The translations under genes were made by a program, and so were the position numbers. From Archangium violaceum Cb vi76 (GTDB taxonomy: Bacteria; Myxococcota; Myxococcia; Myxococcales; Myxococcaceae), in contig NZ_JPMI01000213.1 in the NCBI RefSeq assembly GCF_000733295.1, positions 1-64,000 on the forward strand: a stretch of DNA of 64,000 nt, read 5' to 3'. Of the stretch, positions 8,900 through 17,773 are shown one piece after another; position 1 is the stretch's first letter; each line of letters opens with the position of its first letter. Under the pieces are notes generated by a model. It was not told the DNA's origin. It made no database searches and worked only from the letters and a program-made list of their open reading frames with translations.

Positions 8900-9132
8900 T
8901 GTTCCTGGGAGTCCTGTCAGTGGTGGTGAGCCTGGACAACCTGCTGGCGAGCCTCGTGTACTCGCTCGTCGGTCTGGCGGTGTTCGTCGCGGGCCTGTTC
9001 GTCTTCCGGCTCATCATGCCCTTCGATGTGCACAAGGAGATCGAGGTGGACCAGAACACCGCCCTCGGTCTCGTCATGGGCTCCTTCATCCTCGGCCTGG
9101 CCATCATCGTGGCCGCGGCCATTTCGGGCTGA
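8899..9132 (+). CDS. DUF350 small membrane protein
   Basis: A 77-aa protein of two helices separated by a polar loop: LLASLVYSLVGLAVFVAGLFVF, then PFDVHKEIEVDQNTALG, then LVMGSFILGLAIIVAAAI. The polar DVHKEI..DQNTAL motif followed by a Gly-rich helix is the DUF350 (YjfL) signature, although DUF350 proteins often carry two copies. The ATG at 8899 shares its A with the previous stop (TGATG); a GTG at 8896 would add only one codon. It is probably an inner-membrane component working with the DUF4178 protein. Confidence 0.8.
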   Translation: MFLGVLSVVVSLDNLLASLVYSLVGLAVFVAGLFVFRLIMPFDVHKEIEVDQNTALGLVMGSFILGLAIIVAAAISG

Positions 9133-9159
9133 CGCCCCGCCGCACAGGCAGTACCCGCT

Positions 9160-10656
9160 TTGAACAAGACGCTCCTCTTCTTCACCGTGCTCGTCATCGC
9201 CACGTGTGGGCTCATCTATGAGCTCATCGCGGGTGCGCTGGCGAGCTACCTCCTCGGCGACTCCATCACCCAGTTCTCCACGGTGATTGGCAGCTATCTG
9301 TTCGCCATGGGCATTGGCAGCTGGCTCTCGCGTTTCATCGAGCGCGGGGTCCCCCAGCGCTTCGTGGAAATCGAGCTGGGCGTGGCCCTGGTGGGCGGCC
9401 TGTGCGCGCCGATGCTCTTCCTCACCTTCGCCCTCACGGACATCTTCCGGGTGGCGCTGTACGGCAGCGTGCTGGTCATTGGCACGCTGGTGGGGCTGGA
9501 GATTCCCCTGCTGCTGCGCATCCTCAAGGACGAGCTCAAGTTCAAGGACCTGGTCAGCCAGGTGCTGACGTTCGACTACCTGGGCGCGCTGGCGGCGAGC
9601 ATCTCCTTCCCGCTGCTCTTCGTGCCCAAGCTGGGGCTGGTGCGCACCTCGCTGCTCTTCGGGCTGCTCAACGCGCTGGTGGGCCTGTGGAGCACGTGGC
9701 TGCTGGCGCCCGTGCTGGCCCACCCCCTGCGGCTGCGGGTGAAGGCCGTGGCGCTCAGCCTCTTCCTGGTGGTGGGGCTCGTGCTGGGTGACCGGCTGAC
9801 GAACTTCTCCGAGGAGCACCTCTACGCGGATGACGTGGTGCACGCGACGAGCTCGCCCTACCAGCGGATTGTGCTGACGCGCGGCAAGCGGGGCTTCTCG
9901 CTGTACCTCAACGGCAACCTGCAGTTCTCCAGCCTGGACGAGTACCGCTACCACGAGGCCCTGGTGCACCCGGCCCTGGTGCGCGCGGGCAAGGTGGAGC
10001 GCGTGCTGGTGCTCGGCGGCGGGGATGGGCTCGCGGCGCGGGAGATCCTCAAGTACCCCGAGGTGAAGAACGTCACCCTGGTGGACCTGGATCCCGCGAT
10101 GACGGGGCTCGCCACGCGCTACGACGAGCTGGCCGAGCTGAACGCGCACGCGATGGCGGATCCGCGCATGCACGTCATCAACACGGACGCCATGGAGTAC
10201 CTCCGGGAGAAGCCGGAGACGTGGGACGTCATCGTGGTGGACTTCCCGGACCCCAACAACTTCTCGCTGGGCAAGCTGTACACCACGGGCTTCTACAAGC
10301 TGCTCAAGCGGCGGCTGGGGCCGGAGGGCGTGGCCGTCATCCAGAGCACCTCGCCGATGTTCGCCCGGCGCTCCTTCTGGTGCATCGACACCACGCTGAA
10401 GGCGGCGGGTTTCTGGACGCAGCCCTACCACGCGCTGGTGCCCTCCTTCGGGGAGTGGGGTTACGTGCTGGTGGCGCATGAGCCCGCGCCGCCGCGCCGC
10501 CCGATGCCCGAGGGACTGCGCTTCCTCACCGAGGACACACACGAGGGCCTCTTCCAGTTCCCCATGGACATGAGCCCGCTGCCAGCGGAGGTGAACCGGC
10601 TGAACAACCAGGTGCTCGTCCACTATTACGAGGAGGAGTGGCGGCGGTGGAACTGA
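9160..10656 (+). CDS. Membrane-integral polyamine aminopropyltransferase (spermidine synthase family)
   Basis: A 498-aa protein, TTG start at 9160. Residues 1-215 contain about seven hydrophobic helices starting LLFFTVLVIATCGLIYEL; Glu and Gly residues lie inside the helices, as in the SpeE-like membrane family. The C-terminal half is the aminopropyltransferase fold: SSPYQRIVLT, LNGNLQFSSLDEYRYHEAL (polyamine-site Asp/Tyr/His), the SAM-site VLVLGGGDGLAAREIL with VDLDPAM, and catalytic VDFPDPNN. It probably uses decarboxylated SAM made by the operon's SpeD on a membrane-proximal amine. Membrane-fused synthases of this type are not shown to make free spermidine, so the acceptor is open. Confidence 0.88.
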   Translation: MNKTLLFFTVLVIATCGLIYELIAGALASYLLGDSITQFSTVIGSYLFAMGIGSWLSRFIERGVPQRFVEIELGVALVGGLCAPMLFLTFALTDIFRVALYGSVLVIGTLVGLEIPLLLRILKDELKFKDLVSQVLTFDYLGALAASISFPLLFVPKLGLVRTSLLFGLLNALVGLWSTWLLAPVLAHPLRLRVKAVALSLFLVVGLVLGDRLTNFSEEHLYADDVVHATSSPYQRIVLTRGKRGFSLYLNGNLQFSSLDEYRYHEALVHPALVRAGKVERVLVLGGGDGLAAREILKYPEVKNVTLVDLDPAMTGLATRYDELAELNAHAMADPRMHVINTDAMEYLREKPETWDVIVVDFPDPNNFSLGKLYTTGFYKLLKRRLGPEGVAVIQSTSPMFARRSFWCIDTTLKAAGFWTQPYHALVPSFGEWGYVLVAHEPAPPRRPMPEGLRFLTEDTHEGLFQFPMDMSPLPAEVNRLNNQVLVHYYEEEWRRWN

Positions 10657-12281
10657 CGCGGCGGGAGCTCGTCGCCGCGTTCCTCGGCTCGGCGGTGGCG
10701 GCCAGTGGGTGCCGGCGGATGCGTCCGCGAGAGCCGGTGCCCGGCGCCATCGTGGACCGCGCGGTGGACGTGGGGCACAAGCTGCGGGGCGGGGCACTGC
10801 CGCGCGCGGCGGAGGCCCAGACGGTGGACGTGCTGGTGGTGGGCGGAGGCGTGGCGGGCCTGAGCGCGGCGTGGCGGCTGGCGGCCGCGGGCGTGAAGGA
10901 CGTGCGGGTGCTGGAGCTGGACTCGGAGCCGGGAGGCACGTCCCGCTCGGGGCGCAACGAGGTGTCCGCGTACCCGTGGGGCGCGCACTACCTGCCGGCG
11001 CCGCTGGTGGACTCCGGGCCGGTGATGCGGCTGTTGCGCGAGATGGGCGCGGTGTCGGGCGTGGATGCGCAGGGCTACCCCGACTACGCCGAGGAACTGC
11101 TCATCCACGAGCCCGAGGAGCGCATCTTCTACAAGGGCGACTGGTACGAGGGCCTCTACCTGCGCGCGGGGGCGAGTCCGGCGGAGCTGGCGGAGCTGGA
11201 GCGCTTCGAGGCGAGGATGAATGCCTTCGCGGCGGCGCGGGACGCCAAGGGGCGCAAGGCCTTCGCGGTGCCCACGGCGCTCTCCAGCGATGACGCCGAG
11301 TGGACGGCGCTCGACAAGGTGACGATGGCGCGGTGGATGGAGGCGGAGGGCTTCCGCTCGCCACGGCTGCGCTGGCTGGTGGACTACGCGTGCCGGGACG
11401 ATTACGGCACCACGGCCGAGGGCGTCTCCGCGTGGGCGGGCATCTGGTACTTCGCCGCGCGGCAGGACGGGAAGGGCGAGCGCAGCGAGGGTTTCCTGAG
11501 CTGGCCCGAGGGCAATGGCCATCTGGTGAAGCACCTGCTGTCCTCGCTGGCGCCGGGACAGGTGGAGCGGAACGTGTTGGTGCATTCGGTGGAGCCCGTG
11601 GAGGGCGGCTGCCGGGTGGACGCGCTGGAGGCGGCGACGGGCAGGCCCCGGGCGTACCGGGCGCGGCAGGTGGTGCTGGCCTGTCCGCGCTTCGTGGCGG
11701 CGCACGTGGTGGCCCCGTGGCGCGAGAAGCGCCCCGAGTGGCTGGGCGCCTTCCAGTACGGGCCGTGGGTGGTGGCCAACCTGACGCTGTCGGACAAGCC
11801 GGCGTCCCATGGCTTCCCGCTGGCGTGGGACAACGTCTTCTACGAGAGCCGCAGCCTGGGCTACGTGGTGGCCACGCACCAGGGCCTGCGCATGGACGAG
11901 CGCGGGCCCACGGTGTTCACCTGGTACCTGCCCATGGCCGGGCTGGACGTGAAGGCCGAGCGCGAGAAGGTGCTGTCCGCCGGCTACTCCGAGTGGGAGG
12001 GGTTGGTGATGGCGGACATGCTGGCCGCGCATCAGGACATCGCCCCGCTGACCCGGCGCCTGGAGGTCATGCGTTGGGGCCATGCCATGGTGCGGCCCAC
12101 GCCCGGTTTCCTCTGGGGACCGGCGCGCTTCGCGGCGCAGGAGAGCCTGGGCGACTCGCTGCACTTCGCGCACTCGGACCTGGGCGGCATGGCCCTCTTC
12201 GAGGAGGCCAACTGGTTCGGTGTGAAGGCCGCGGAGAAGGCATTGAAGGGACTGGGCCGCGCGGACCCGAGCTGGCTCTGA
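10647..12281 (+). CDS. Tat-exported FAD-dependent amine-oxidase-like lipoprotein
   Basis: A 544-aa flavoprotein. I prefer GTG 10647, about 9 nt after GAGGAGGAG, over GTG 10638, which lies within the SD. The N-terminus MELTRRELVAAFLGSAVAASG ends in Cys: TRREL is a twin-arginine motif and AASGC a lipobox, so a folded FAD protein anchored outside the inner membrane is likely. The dinucleotide-binding VDVLVVGGGVAGLSAAWRL and the GGTSRSG segment identify the amine-oxidase/NAD(P)-binding Rossmann family. It overlaps the aminopropyltransferase gene by 10 nt and ends the operon. It could oxidise a polyamine or other amine exported or modified by its partners; this is inference from context. Confidence 0.8.
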   Translation: MELTRRELVAAFLGSAVAASGCRRMRPREPVPGAIVDRAVDVGHKLRGGALPRAAEAQTVDVLVVGGGVAGLSAAWRLAAAGVKDVRVLELDSEPGGTSRSGRNEVSAYPWGAHYLPAPLVDSGPVMRLLREMGAVSGVDAQGYPDYAEELLIHEPEERIFYKGDWYEGLYLRAGASPAELAELERFEARMNAFAAARDAKGRKAFAVPTALSSDDAEWTALDKVTMARWMEAEGFRSPRLRWLVDYACRDDYGTTAEGVSAWAGIWYFAARQDGKGERSEGFLSWPEGNGHLVKHLLSSLAPGQVERNVLVHSVEPVEGGCRVDALEAATGRPRAYRARQVVLACPRFVAAHVVAPWREKRPEWLGAFQYGPWVVANLTLSDKPASHGFPLAWDNVFYESRSLGYVVATHQGLRMDERGPTVFTWYLPMAGLDVKAEREKVLSAGYSEWEGLVMADMLAAHQDIAPLTRRLEVMRWGHAMVRPTPGFLWGPARFAAQESLGDSLHFAHSDLGGMALFEEANWFGVKAAEKALKGLGRADPSWL

Positions 12282-12329
12282 GGCCGCCCCCCATACCCTG
12301 CCACTGCTGTCCGGGAGTACTCTGGTGGG

Positions 12330-13913
12330 ATGCGCCTACTCCCGCTCCTGCTCATGACCGCTGTCGGTGCCACCGCCTGCGATGATTCCTCCCAATCCGA
12401 GAAGTGGGCTCTCACCACCCGCCTCGTCGACAGTGACATGAGCCGGGCCGCGGGGGCCTCCAGGGCTCCTTCGGCCCGCTCCGCCCTCGCCGCTCGTTCC
12501 TCCCTCGTGCATGGCTTGCGTCTGGGTGAGCTCGAGGTCGTCGCGTACGACTACCGCCCCGGCAAGGCCGTGCAGCTCAACGCCCACTTCGGCTACGGCA
12601 CCACGGGCATGGGTTCCACCGAATGGTCATACATGTCCCCCCTGCTGTCCGGACATGACAGCGCCCGGGACATCCTGCTGCGGAACAATGGTGTCGTGGA
12701 CCTGTCGGTCCTGGCCAACGAGTACATCATGGGTCCTCCCACGTCTGGAGACCCATTCCTCACCCAGGTGGGTGCCTTCGACATCGACTTCCTCGAGGTC
12801 CACTTCTACCGCACGGGCATGCTCTACGACCTGGGCGGACTGGGGAATGTCGCCGACTTCCACTACTTCGGCATGGATGCCGACAACAACGGTCTGGACA
12901 AGCACCCGCTTCATCGCTACCCGCCGTTCGCCTCCGTCGGGGACTCCTACGTCACGCCCATCTTCCCTGACTGGAAGGCGAGGAGCGTGGCGCCGACTGG
13001 CAGGGTCCAGGCCATGAGTGTCCTGTTCTCGCGCAGGGACTGGTTCCCCGAGGCGCGCATCGTCGAGCTCGAGGACTCCGGCATGGGGGGCCCCTACCAC
13101 TTCACCGGCATCGCCTATGACAGCCTGGCCGCGAGCACGCCGCTCTCCACCACCCAGAAAGGCTACCTGCTGAGCCTCGCCAACGAGGGGACGCATCGCC
13201 GGGGCTATGACCGCTTCGTCATCGTCCCGATGGACGGCCCCGTCCGCATCGAGTTCGACAAGAACGCCGCCGCCAGCGCGTCGCTCGAGCCGCGTGTCGC
13301 TCCCAGGACCTTCGATGCGGCGAACATCTCGATCGACCTTGGCTTCGACGTGGACGACCTCATCGACGAGCGGTGGACGAATCCGGTGCCGCACGAGTTC
13401 AATGCGCCCGGAAGGGTGGAGGCCTCGGTGGGCCTCGAGGTGGTGACGGTGGCGTCACCGGGCACCTACACCCTCAGCTACGAGGGCATCGACTACTCCT
13501 TCGATGTTCCCGCGGGGCTCTCCACCCCGTACGAGGTCATGCGCTCGCTGCATGAGCAGGCCAGGGCCGCCCTTCCCATGGCACGCATCGGCGAGACAGG
13601 CGGGGCCACCTTCGGAGCCTCCGGCTTCTATCCGCCACCCCTGGGCACCAGCGATGCCAAGCTCAGGCGCACCGAGACCCTGCCCACGCCCTTCGTGGTG
13701 TGGAAGGGCGACGCGAACCATGTGCCCTTCGGCCTGTCGGTGGGTTTCTCCACCTCGCATCCCCTCTGCGCGGTGAACGTGCCCTTCAACCCCAGCACGT
13801 CGTGCCACTCGGTCAGCCCGGGCAGCCCGCCGCCATCGGGATGCTGCGTCTGCCCGAACAACACCACGTACGCACCGGCTCCCGGCTCGACGGGCCAGTA
13901 CCTGTGCAAGTGA
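12330..13913 (+). CDS. Hypothetical lipoprotein, 527 aa
   Basis: The N-terminus MRLLPLLLMTAVGATACDDSS has a clear lipobox (ATAC) with Asp-Asp after the Cys, so it is a lipoprotein. The body has no family I recognise. It contains many beta-strand-like Gly/Tyr segments, a segment PHYFGMDADNNGLDKHP-like with acidic/Asn character, and VVTVASPGTYTLSYEGIDYS, which looks like an Ig- or jelly-roll-like strand pair. The C-terminus is cysteine-rich (SGCCVCPNNTTYAP ... YLCK). It ends 4 bp before the convergent PH-protein gene. It is probably a surface or periplasmic protein. Confidence 0.72.
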   Translation: MRLLPLLLMTAVGATACDDSSQSEKWALTTRLVDSDMSRAAGASRAPSARSALAARSSLVHGLRLGELEVVAYDYRPGKAVQLNAHFGYGTTGMGSTEWSYMSPLLSGHDSARDILLRNNGVVDLSVLANEYIMGPPTSGDPFLTQVGAFDIDFLEVHFYRTGMLYDLGGLGNVADFHYFGMDADNNGLDKHPLHRYPPFASVGDSYVTPIFPDWKARSVAPTGRVQAMSVLFSRRDWFPEARIVELEDSGMGGPYHFTGIAYDSLAASTPLSTTQKGYLLSLANEGTHRRGYDRFVIVPMDGPVRIEFDKNAAASASLEPRVAPRTFDAANISIDLGFDVDDLIDERWTNPVPHEFNAPGRVEASVGLEVVTVASPGTYTLSYEGIDYSFDVPAGLSTPYEVMRSLHEQARAALPMARIGETGGATFGASGFYPPPLGTSDAKLRRTETLPTPFVVWKGDANHVPFGLSVGFSTSHPLCAVNVPFNPSTSCHSVSPGSPPPSGCCVCPNNTTYAPAPGSTGQYLCK

Positions 13914-13917
13914 TGCG

Positions 13918-14715
13918 TCACTCCCAGGGCGTGTCCGCCCGCTGGGGGGCCGGGGAACGCGCGGCCTCCTGGCGGAGCATGCGCACCTCGCGAAGGAGCT
14001 CCGAGGCGGCCTCCAGGAGTCGTGGAGGCGCTGGGCGCGTGGCTTCGCCCGAGGGCCGTGGGCCCTGTTCGTCATCGGGGTCCCCCAGGCCGGAGTCGCG
14101 GGACTGCCGGAGGTGGTCGAGAATGCCGGCGCGAAGCTCCGCCGCGTTGTCCACCCCGCGCAGGTAGCCCACGTGCAGCCCGCCGTCGTGCGAATGCTCG
14201 CCAGCGTCTCCCTTGGCCTCTCCACCTCCCGCCGTCCACACCTCCACGTCGGCGATGCCCAGGAGCCGCTGGAGGGGACCCTGCCGGATGCCCACGTGCT
14301 GGACGTTGGCGAAGGTCATCGTCTGCTCCCGCATGGAGAGCACGCCCTCGCGGATGCGCAGGCCGCGGTCCGAGACCAGGTACCAGCGCAGCTCGTAGTC
14401 CAGCCGGAGGATCGTGTAGCTGATGAGAAGCTGCAGGAGGAAGCCCGCACAGGCCAGGCCTTCGATCAGCAGGGCGTACTCGATGAGGAAGGGGAGCCGG
14501 AGCCATCGCCACCAGAGGGGCAGCATCAAGTAGCCGACCACCAGGCCCACCGCGCCGCCGAACTGGGCGAGCCCCCAGCGCACCAGGCGGTAGCGGTAGT
14601 ACGCGGAGGCCGCGCGGAAGACGCGGACCGAATCAGACGCACCCTCCGGGGGCTTCGGTTCCGGAGGAACCCGCGCCACCTGGAGCACCCAGTTCCGAAG
14701 CCGCTCAGTCGGCAC
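13918..14715 (-). CDS. Bacterial PH (bPH2/DUF304) membrane protein, downstream member
   Basis: Two hydrophobic helices (LAQFGGAVGLVVGYLMLPLW and IEYALLIEGLACAGFLLQLL) precede a bPH2-type segment: ELRWYLVSDRGLRIREGVLS, then TMTFANVQHVGIRQGPLQRL and ADVEVWTAGG. This alternating pattern is typical of YdbS/YdbT-like proteins. I chose GTG 14715 (265 aa) because GGGAGG lies 5 nt upstream and the start overlaps the end of the upstream PH gene by 11 nt; a longer frame from ATG 14766 is possible. The Asp/Gln-rich tail has no assigned domain. The pair is probably an inner-membrane complex of unknown role. Confidence 0.8.
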   Translation of the reverse strand: MPTERLRNWVLQVARVPPEPKPPEGASDSVRVFRAASAYYRYRLVRWGLAQFGGAVGLVVGYLMLPLWWRWLRLPFLIEYALLIEGLACAGFLLQLLISYTILRLDYELRWYLVSDRGLRIREGVLSMREQTMTFANVQHVGIRQGPLQRLLGIADVEVWTAGGGEAKGDAGEHSHDGGLHVGYLRGVDNAAELRAGILDHLRQSRDSGLGDPDDEQGPRPSGEATRPAPPRLLEAASELLREVRMLRQEAARSPAPQRADTPWE

Positions 14716-15307
14716 GGGAGCCTCCCGAAGGGGGCCGCATGGCCTCTCGCAGCGCGCGCACTTCACTCGCCACTTCGCGAAGCGTCGCGGTCAGTTCCTC
14801 GAGCGTCGCTACCTCCGGCGAGGCGGCCCGGGACGGTTCGCGAGACGGAAGCGCTCCGGGCCGGGACCGGCTGCCGCGCATGCGGGAGTACAGGAAGTCC
14901 CGGAGCGGCTCGAAGAACTGAAGTCCCTCGATGACCATCTCCGCCTTCGAGCTCCCGCTCGCGGTCTGGACCTGGATGCGAGCGAGTCCCAGCCATCGCT
15001 CCACCACGTTGCTGGTGAGGTGGATGTCCTGGATGCGGGCATAGGTGAGGCTCACCTCTTGCCGGAAGAGGATGCCCCAGCGCATGGTGATGCCCTCCTC
15101 ATCCACCTCGTACACGAGCGTGCGGAAGCGGAAGTAGGAGTACAGGAGCTTCACCCAGAACGCGGGGCCGAGAAGCAGGGACTCGAGCGCGGAGTAGGTG
15201 AGGAAGTTGGGATGCGGACGCAGCGTCGCGGGGAGGCGGGGGATGGGACCCCACACCGCCGGTGGGCCCGGGTCCGGCTGCTCGAGCGCGGGGTTCTCGT
15301 GTTTCAT
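14705..15307 (-). CDS. Bacterial PH (DUF304) membrane protein, upstream member
   Basis: A 200-aa protein. A Pro-rich start leads into LESLLLGPAFWVKLLYSYF, a membrane segment, then TLVYEVDEEGITMRWGILFRQEVSLTYARIQDIHLTSNVVERWLGLARIQVQTASG, read as consecutive bPH2 strands ending before a variable charged tail. The last 60 residues look like coiled coil (LEELTATLREVASEVRALREAM), and the downstream PH partner also ends in a similar LREV-containing helix. An SD (GGAAGGGA) precedes the ATG. Together with the overlapping downstream gene it forms a YdbS/YdbT-like pair. Confidence 0.83.
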   Translation of the reverse strand: MKHENPALEQPDPGPPAVWGPIPRLPATLRPHPNFLTYSALESLLLGPAFWVKLLYSYFRFRTLVYEVDEEGITMRWGILFRQEVSLTYARIQDIHLTSNVVERWLGLARIQVQTASGSSKAEMVIEGLQFFEPLRDFLYSRMRGSRSRPGALPSREPSRAASPEVATLEELTATLREVASEVRALREAMRPPSGGSRAD

Positions 15308-15441
15308 GAATCCCTTCCTCCAAGTCCACGTTACGTATCAGTCGGGCCCGCTATTGCGAACACCCCACCGATTCACGGGATGTTGCTGGGGAACTCACAG
15401 CCCTCGGCCGTGTCCTGGCCGGGGTCGTCGGCGCCGCCGCG

Positions 15442-16218
15442 TCACATCTTCCGGACGCTGGCACGCGCCAGGTCGCACTCCTCGCAGTGCTCCTCTGGTG
15501 CACAGAGGAACACGAGCGGGTCCGCCGCGAGGAGCTCGAGCGCCACGGAGACGATGGCGCTGGAGTCGCACAGCCGTGCCTGGGCGTGGCCCACGACGCC
15601 CTCGTGCTGCAACGCGCGCGCACGCAGCGGCGCGTCGACCCGGTTGAAGCCCCGGCAGCAGTGATCGGTCTCGGGAATCATCACGGTCCGGGCGGCACCG
15701 TCGACCTCGACGACGCAGGGGTGTTCGATGGAGTAGGGGACTCCCGCGAGGGCCTCCGCCAGGTGCAGGGTCGTGTCCTCGCTGTGGCTCACGCCGAGGA
15801 GCAACACCTGTCCGGAGAGGTCGTGGACCCGGCCCACCGGGCTGTCCGGGCCGTGTGGCGGCGCCAGCGGTTGGGGTGCGCAGATTCGCTCGGCCATCGG
15901 GCCCACGGCCGCGAACGAGCCTCCCGGGTGCGTGCTGCGCCGGACGCCCGGCTGTCTCCAGAACAGCTCGGCGGTGATGCCCATGTCGCACGTCGGCGTC
16001 GAGGCGGGATCGAAGATCGACTCACCATCGGTCATCGTCGGCATGACCAGCGTGCCCTCGTCCCCGAGCGCGGACCTCAGTGCGGCGATCAACCCCAGGG
16101 GGCCCCCCTCCACCGGGCGCACCGCCCTGAACGACGTGTGCACCAGCAACACGCCGCCCCGCCGTACACCCAGGGTCCGAAGCTGGGTGGTGACCTGCTC
16201 GATGCTCATCTCCACCAT
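15442..16218 (-). CDS. Aminoglycoside N(3)-acetyltransferase family protein
   Basis: A 258-aa member of the Antibiotic_NAT (AAC(3)) superfamily. Family motifs are visible: LLVHTSFRAV near residue 25, DEGTLVMPTMT near 53, and RRSTHPGGSFAAVG near 90-105, with the conserved R(S/T)xHPxxSxAAxG. VLLLGVSHSEDTTLHLAEAL follows near 140. The family transfers acetyl from CoA to the 3-amino group of deoxystreptamine aminoglycosides, but many chromosomal members have other substrates, so resistance should not be assumed. ATG 16218 has GGAG upstream; ATG 16209 is an alternative. The C-terminus has an extra Cys-rich LCAPEEHCEECDL. Confidence 0.87.
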   Translation of the reverse strand: MVEMSIEQVTTQLRTLGVRRGGVLLVHTSFRAVRPVEGGPLGLIAALRSALGDEGTLVMPTMTDGESIFDPASTPTCDMGITAELFWRQPGVRRSTHPGGSFAAVGPMAERICAPQPLAPPHGPDSPVGRVHDLSGQVLLLGVSHSEDTTLHLAEALAGVPYSIEHPCVVEVDGAARTVMIPETDHCCRGFNRVDAPLRARALQHEGVVGHAQARLCDSSAIVSVALELLAADPLVFLCAPEEHCEECDLARASVRKM

Positions 16219-16284
16219 CGTGTCGCTCCGTCCGCCGGGTTCAAGGGAGGCGTTGGGACTCTACGATGGGGACCCGCCCCGGTG

Positions 16285-17250
16285 TCAGGCCACCGCGGCG
16301 GAGACGGGCGGGCGGCGCAGCGTGGCGGCGGCGGTGCCCAGGGCGGCCGTGACCACCAGTGCCAGGGCCCAGAGCCCCACCGCGTCCCACTGGACGAGGG
16401 ACTGGCCCCGGAGCGCCTGCATCGCGAGCGCCAGCATCACTCCCGTGTAGGCGATGCCCGTGGCCCGGACGGCGGCCAGACGCTGCGCCTCGGAGCGGTG
16501 CCGCCGGCGCGCGAGCAGCGCCGCGAGGATGGGCAGCACCTGCATGGCGTGCAGCCCGAGGAAGTGCGCCGGCCGCATGTCACCGGCCTGGGTGCTCCAG
16601 CCGACCAGGGGCAGTCCCGGGCCACCGTCCGGCGCGCCGAAGGTGTGCGAGCCCGCTTCCACCACCCGCTGCCCGGCCCGCATGGCCTCGAGCTGCGCCG
16701 CGTTCGGGTTCGTCATGAAGTACCCGAGCCCCATGCCGATCACCGCCGCGATGAAGCCGATGCGCAGTGCCGCCGCGAGCGGGCGATCCGCCAGCCTCGA
16801 GCGCAGCAGGGCAACCGCGAGCACGATCATCGTCACCCACAGCACCGTGATGGCGATGCCCATCGTGCTGAAGATGGCGGCGTCGAACGGGGTGGCGATG
16901 TTGAAGTGGCTGCGGACCCCGCGCGCCGCCTGGAGCGTGATGGCGACCATCTCCAGGGCCCCCGCCGCGGCGAGGATGTTCCCCGAGATGCGCACGAGCC
17001 GCCGCTTCTCGGAGAGGAAGGAGAAGAAGTACAGCACGGTGGCGTTGTACGCGGCCAACGACACGTAGAACTTCATCGGCTTGAGCCAGATGGGCTCGCC
17101 CACCAGCTGCCGGGGATCCAGGAAGAGTCCCATCGTGGTGAGCACGGCCCCGAGCACCATGAGCACGGTGGAGATGGCGAGGGGCGGAGACAGGGCCCAG
17201 GCACGGCTCCAGAGCGAGCGCATGGACGGGGCGGAGGGGGTGGCGGACAT
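16285..17250 (-). CDS. Multi-pass membrane protein coupled to the ABA4-like gene
   Basis: A 321-aa inner-membrane protein with about seven to eight hydrophobic segments, including LAISTVLMVLGAVLTTMGLFL, VLWVTMIVLAVALL, FIAAVIGMGLGYF and LWALALVVTAALGTAAATL. Polar loops carry KPMKFYVSLAAYNATVLYF near residue 60 and DMRPAHFLGLHAMQVLPILAAL near 225, where His residues fall inside predicted helices; this could be a metal or haem site. Its ATG overlaps the stop of the ABA4-like gene (TGATG), so the two are translated together. I recognise no characterised family. Confidence 0.78.
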   Translation of the reverse strand: MSATPSAPSMRSLWSRAWALSPPLAISTVLMVLGAVLTTMGLFLDPRQLVGEPIWLKPMKFYVSLAAYNATVLYFFSFLSEKRRLVRISGNILAAAGALEMVAITLQAARGVRSHFNIATPFDAAIFSTMGIAITVLWVTMIVLAVALLRSRLADRPLAAALRIGFIAAVIGMGLGYFMTNPNAAQLEAMRAGQRVVEAGSHTFGAPDGGPGLPLVGWSTQAGDMRPAHFLGLHAMQVLPILAALLARRRHRSEAQRLAAVRATGIAYTGVMLALAMQALRGQSLVQWDAVGLWALALVVTAALGTAAATLRRPPVSAAVA

Positions 17251-17726
17251 CAGCGGACTCCTTCGTTGGCCAGGGGGGCGGCCGGCTGGGGCAGCGAGGC
17301 GATGGCGGGCAGGAAGCGCCGGGTGAAGAGACGGACGGCCGCGTAGGCGAGGTAGCCGGTGGGGCCGAGCAGGAAGGTCAGGACGAGGCAGGGCGCGACG
17401 AGCAGGTGGGGGATGCCGCGGCGCTGCGCATCCGCCAGCACGACCCGGCCCACCAGGAAGTCGAACGCGAGGTAGTGGATCCACCCGGCGAGCAGCATGC
17501 CGGGGCGCTGCAAGGCGGCACCGATGTGCTCCAGCGTGTCGAACTGGCTGAGCAACCCCGGCAGGTGCGGCGCCACCAGCGCCAGGTAGACGACACCAAT
17601 CACCAGGGGAATCACGTCGCTCTCCAGCACCCACCGCGTGAACCGGGTCCGAGGGGCCAGGAGCATCGCCGCCCACCCCACCAGCACCGGGACGTTCAAC
17701 ACCTTCAGGATCAGCTCGCCGTCCAT
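17250..17726 (-). CDS. ABA4-like (DUF4281) membrane protein
   Basis: A 158-aa protein with four hydrophobic helices. The motif GWIHYLAFDFLVGRVVLADAQRRGIPH followed by LVAPCLVLTFLLGPTGYLAY matches the DUF4281/ABA4 family signature (HYLAFDLFVG..., ...GP.G.L.Y). The plant founder, ABA4, is required for neoxanthin formation; bacterial members are uncharacterised. It is the first gene of a two-gene unit with the 321-aa membrane protein. A -35-like TTGACA and a perfect inverted repeat lie upstream, see 17753-17773. Confidence 0.8.
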   Translation of the reverse strand: MDGELILKVLNVPVLVGWAAMLLAPRTRFTRWVLESDVIPLVIGVVYLALVAPHLPGLLSQFDTLEHIGAALQRPGMLLAGWIHYLAFDFLVGRVVLADAQRRGIPHLLVAPCLVLTFLLGPTGYLAYAAVRLFTRRFLPAIASLPQPAAPLANEGVR

Positions 17727-17752
17727 GGCTCCTCCAGCGGTTCATCCGCTTT

Positions 17753-17773
17753 GATGTTTCTCATGTAAACATC
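17753..17773 (-). promoter_or_regulatory. Palindromic operator overlapping promoter of the ABA4-like unit
   Basis: GATGTTT at 17753-17759 and AAACATC at 17767-17773 form a perfect 7-bp inverted repeat with a 7-nt centre, 27 bp upstream of the ABA4-like start. On the transcribed strand a good -35 (TTGACA) lies just upstream, and the palindrome covers the place where the -10 should be (17-nt spacer, TTACAT). That geometry suits a repressor such as a TetR- or MerR-type protein. No regulator gene lies next to it. Confidence 0.5.

Noticed and set aside
15442-16218. Reading the AAC(3)-like gene as an antibiotic resistance gene
   Set aside because: Family membership is clear, but chromosomal members often act on other amines and there is no mobile context here.
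16285-17745. A 486-residue reading of the membrane protein region
   Set aside because: The first about 165 residues are in another frame over the ABA4-like gene. The real start is ATG 17250, overlapping the ABA4-like stop.
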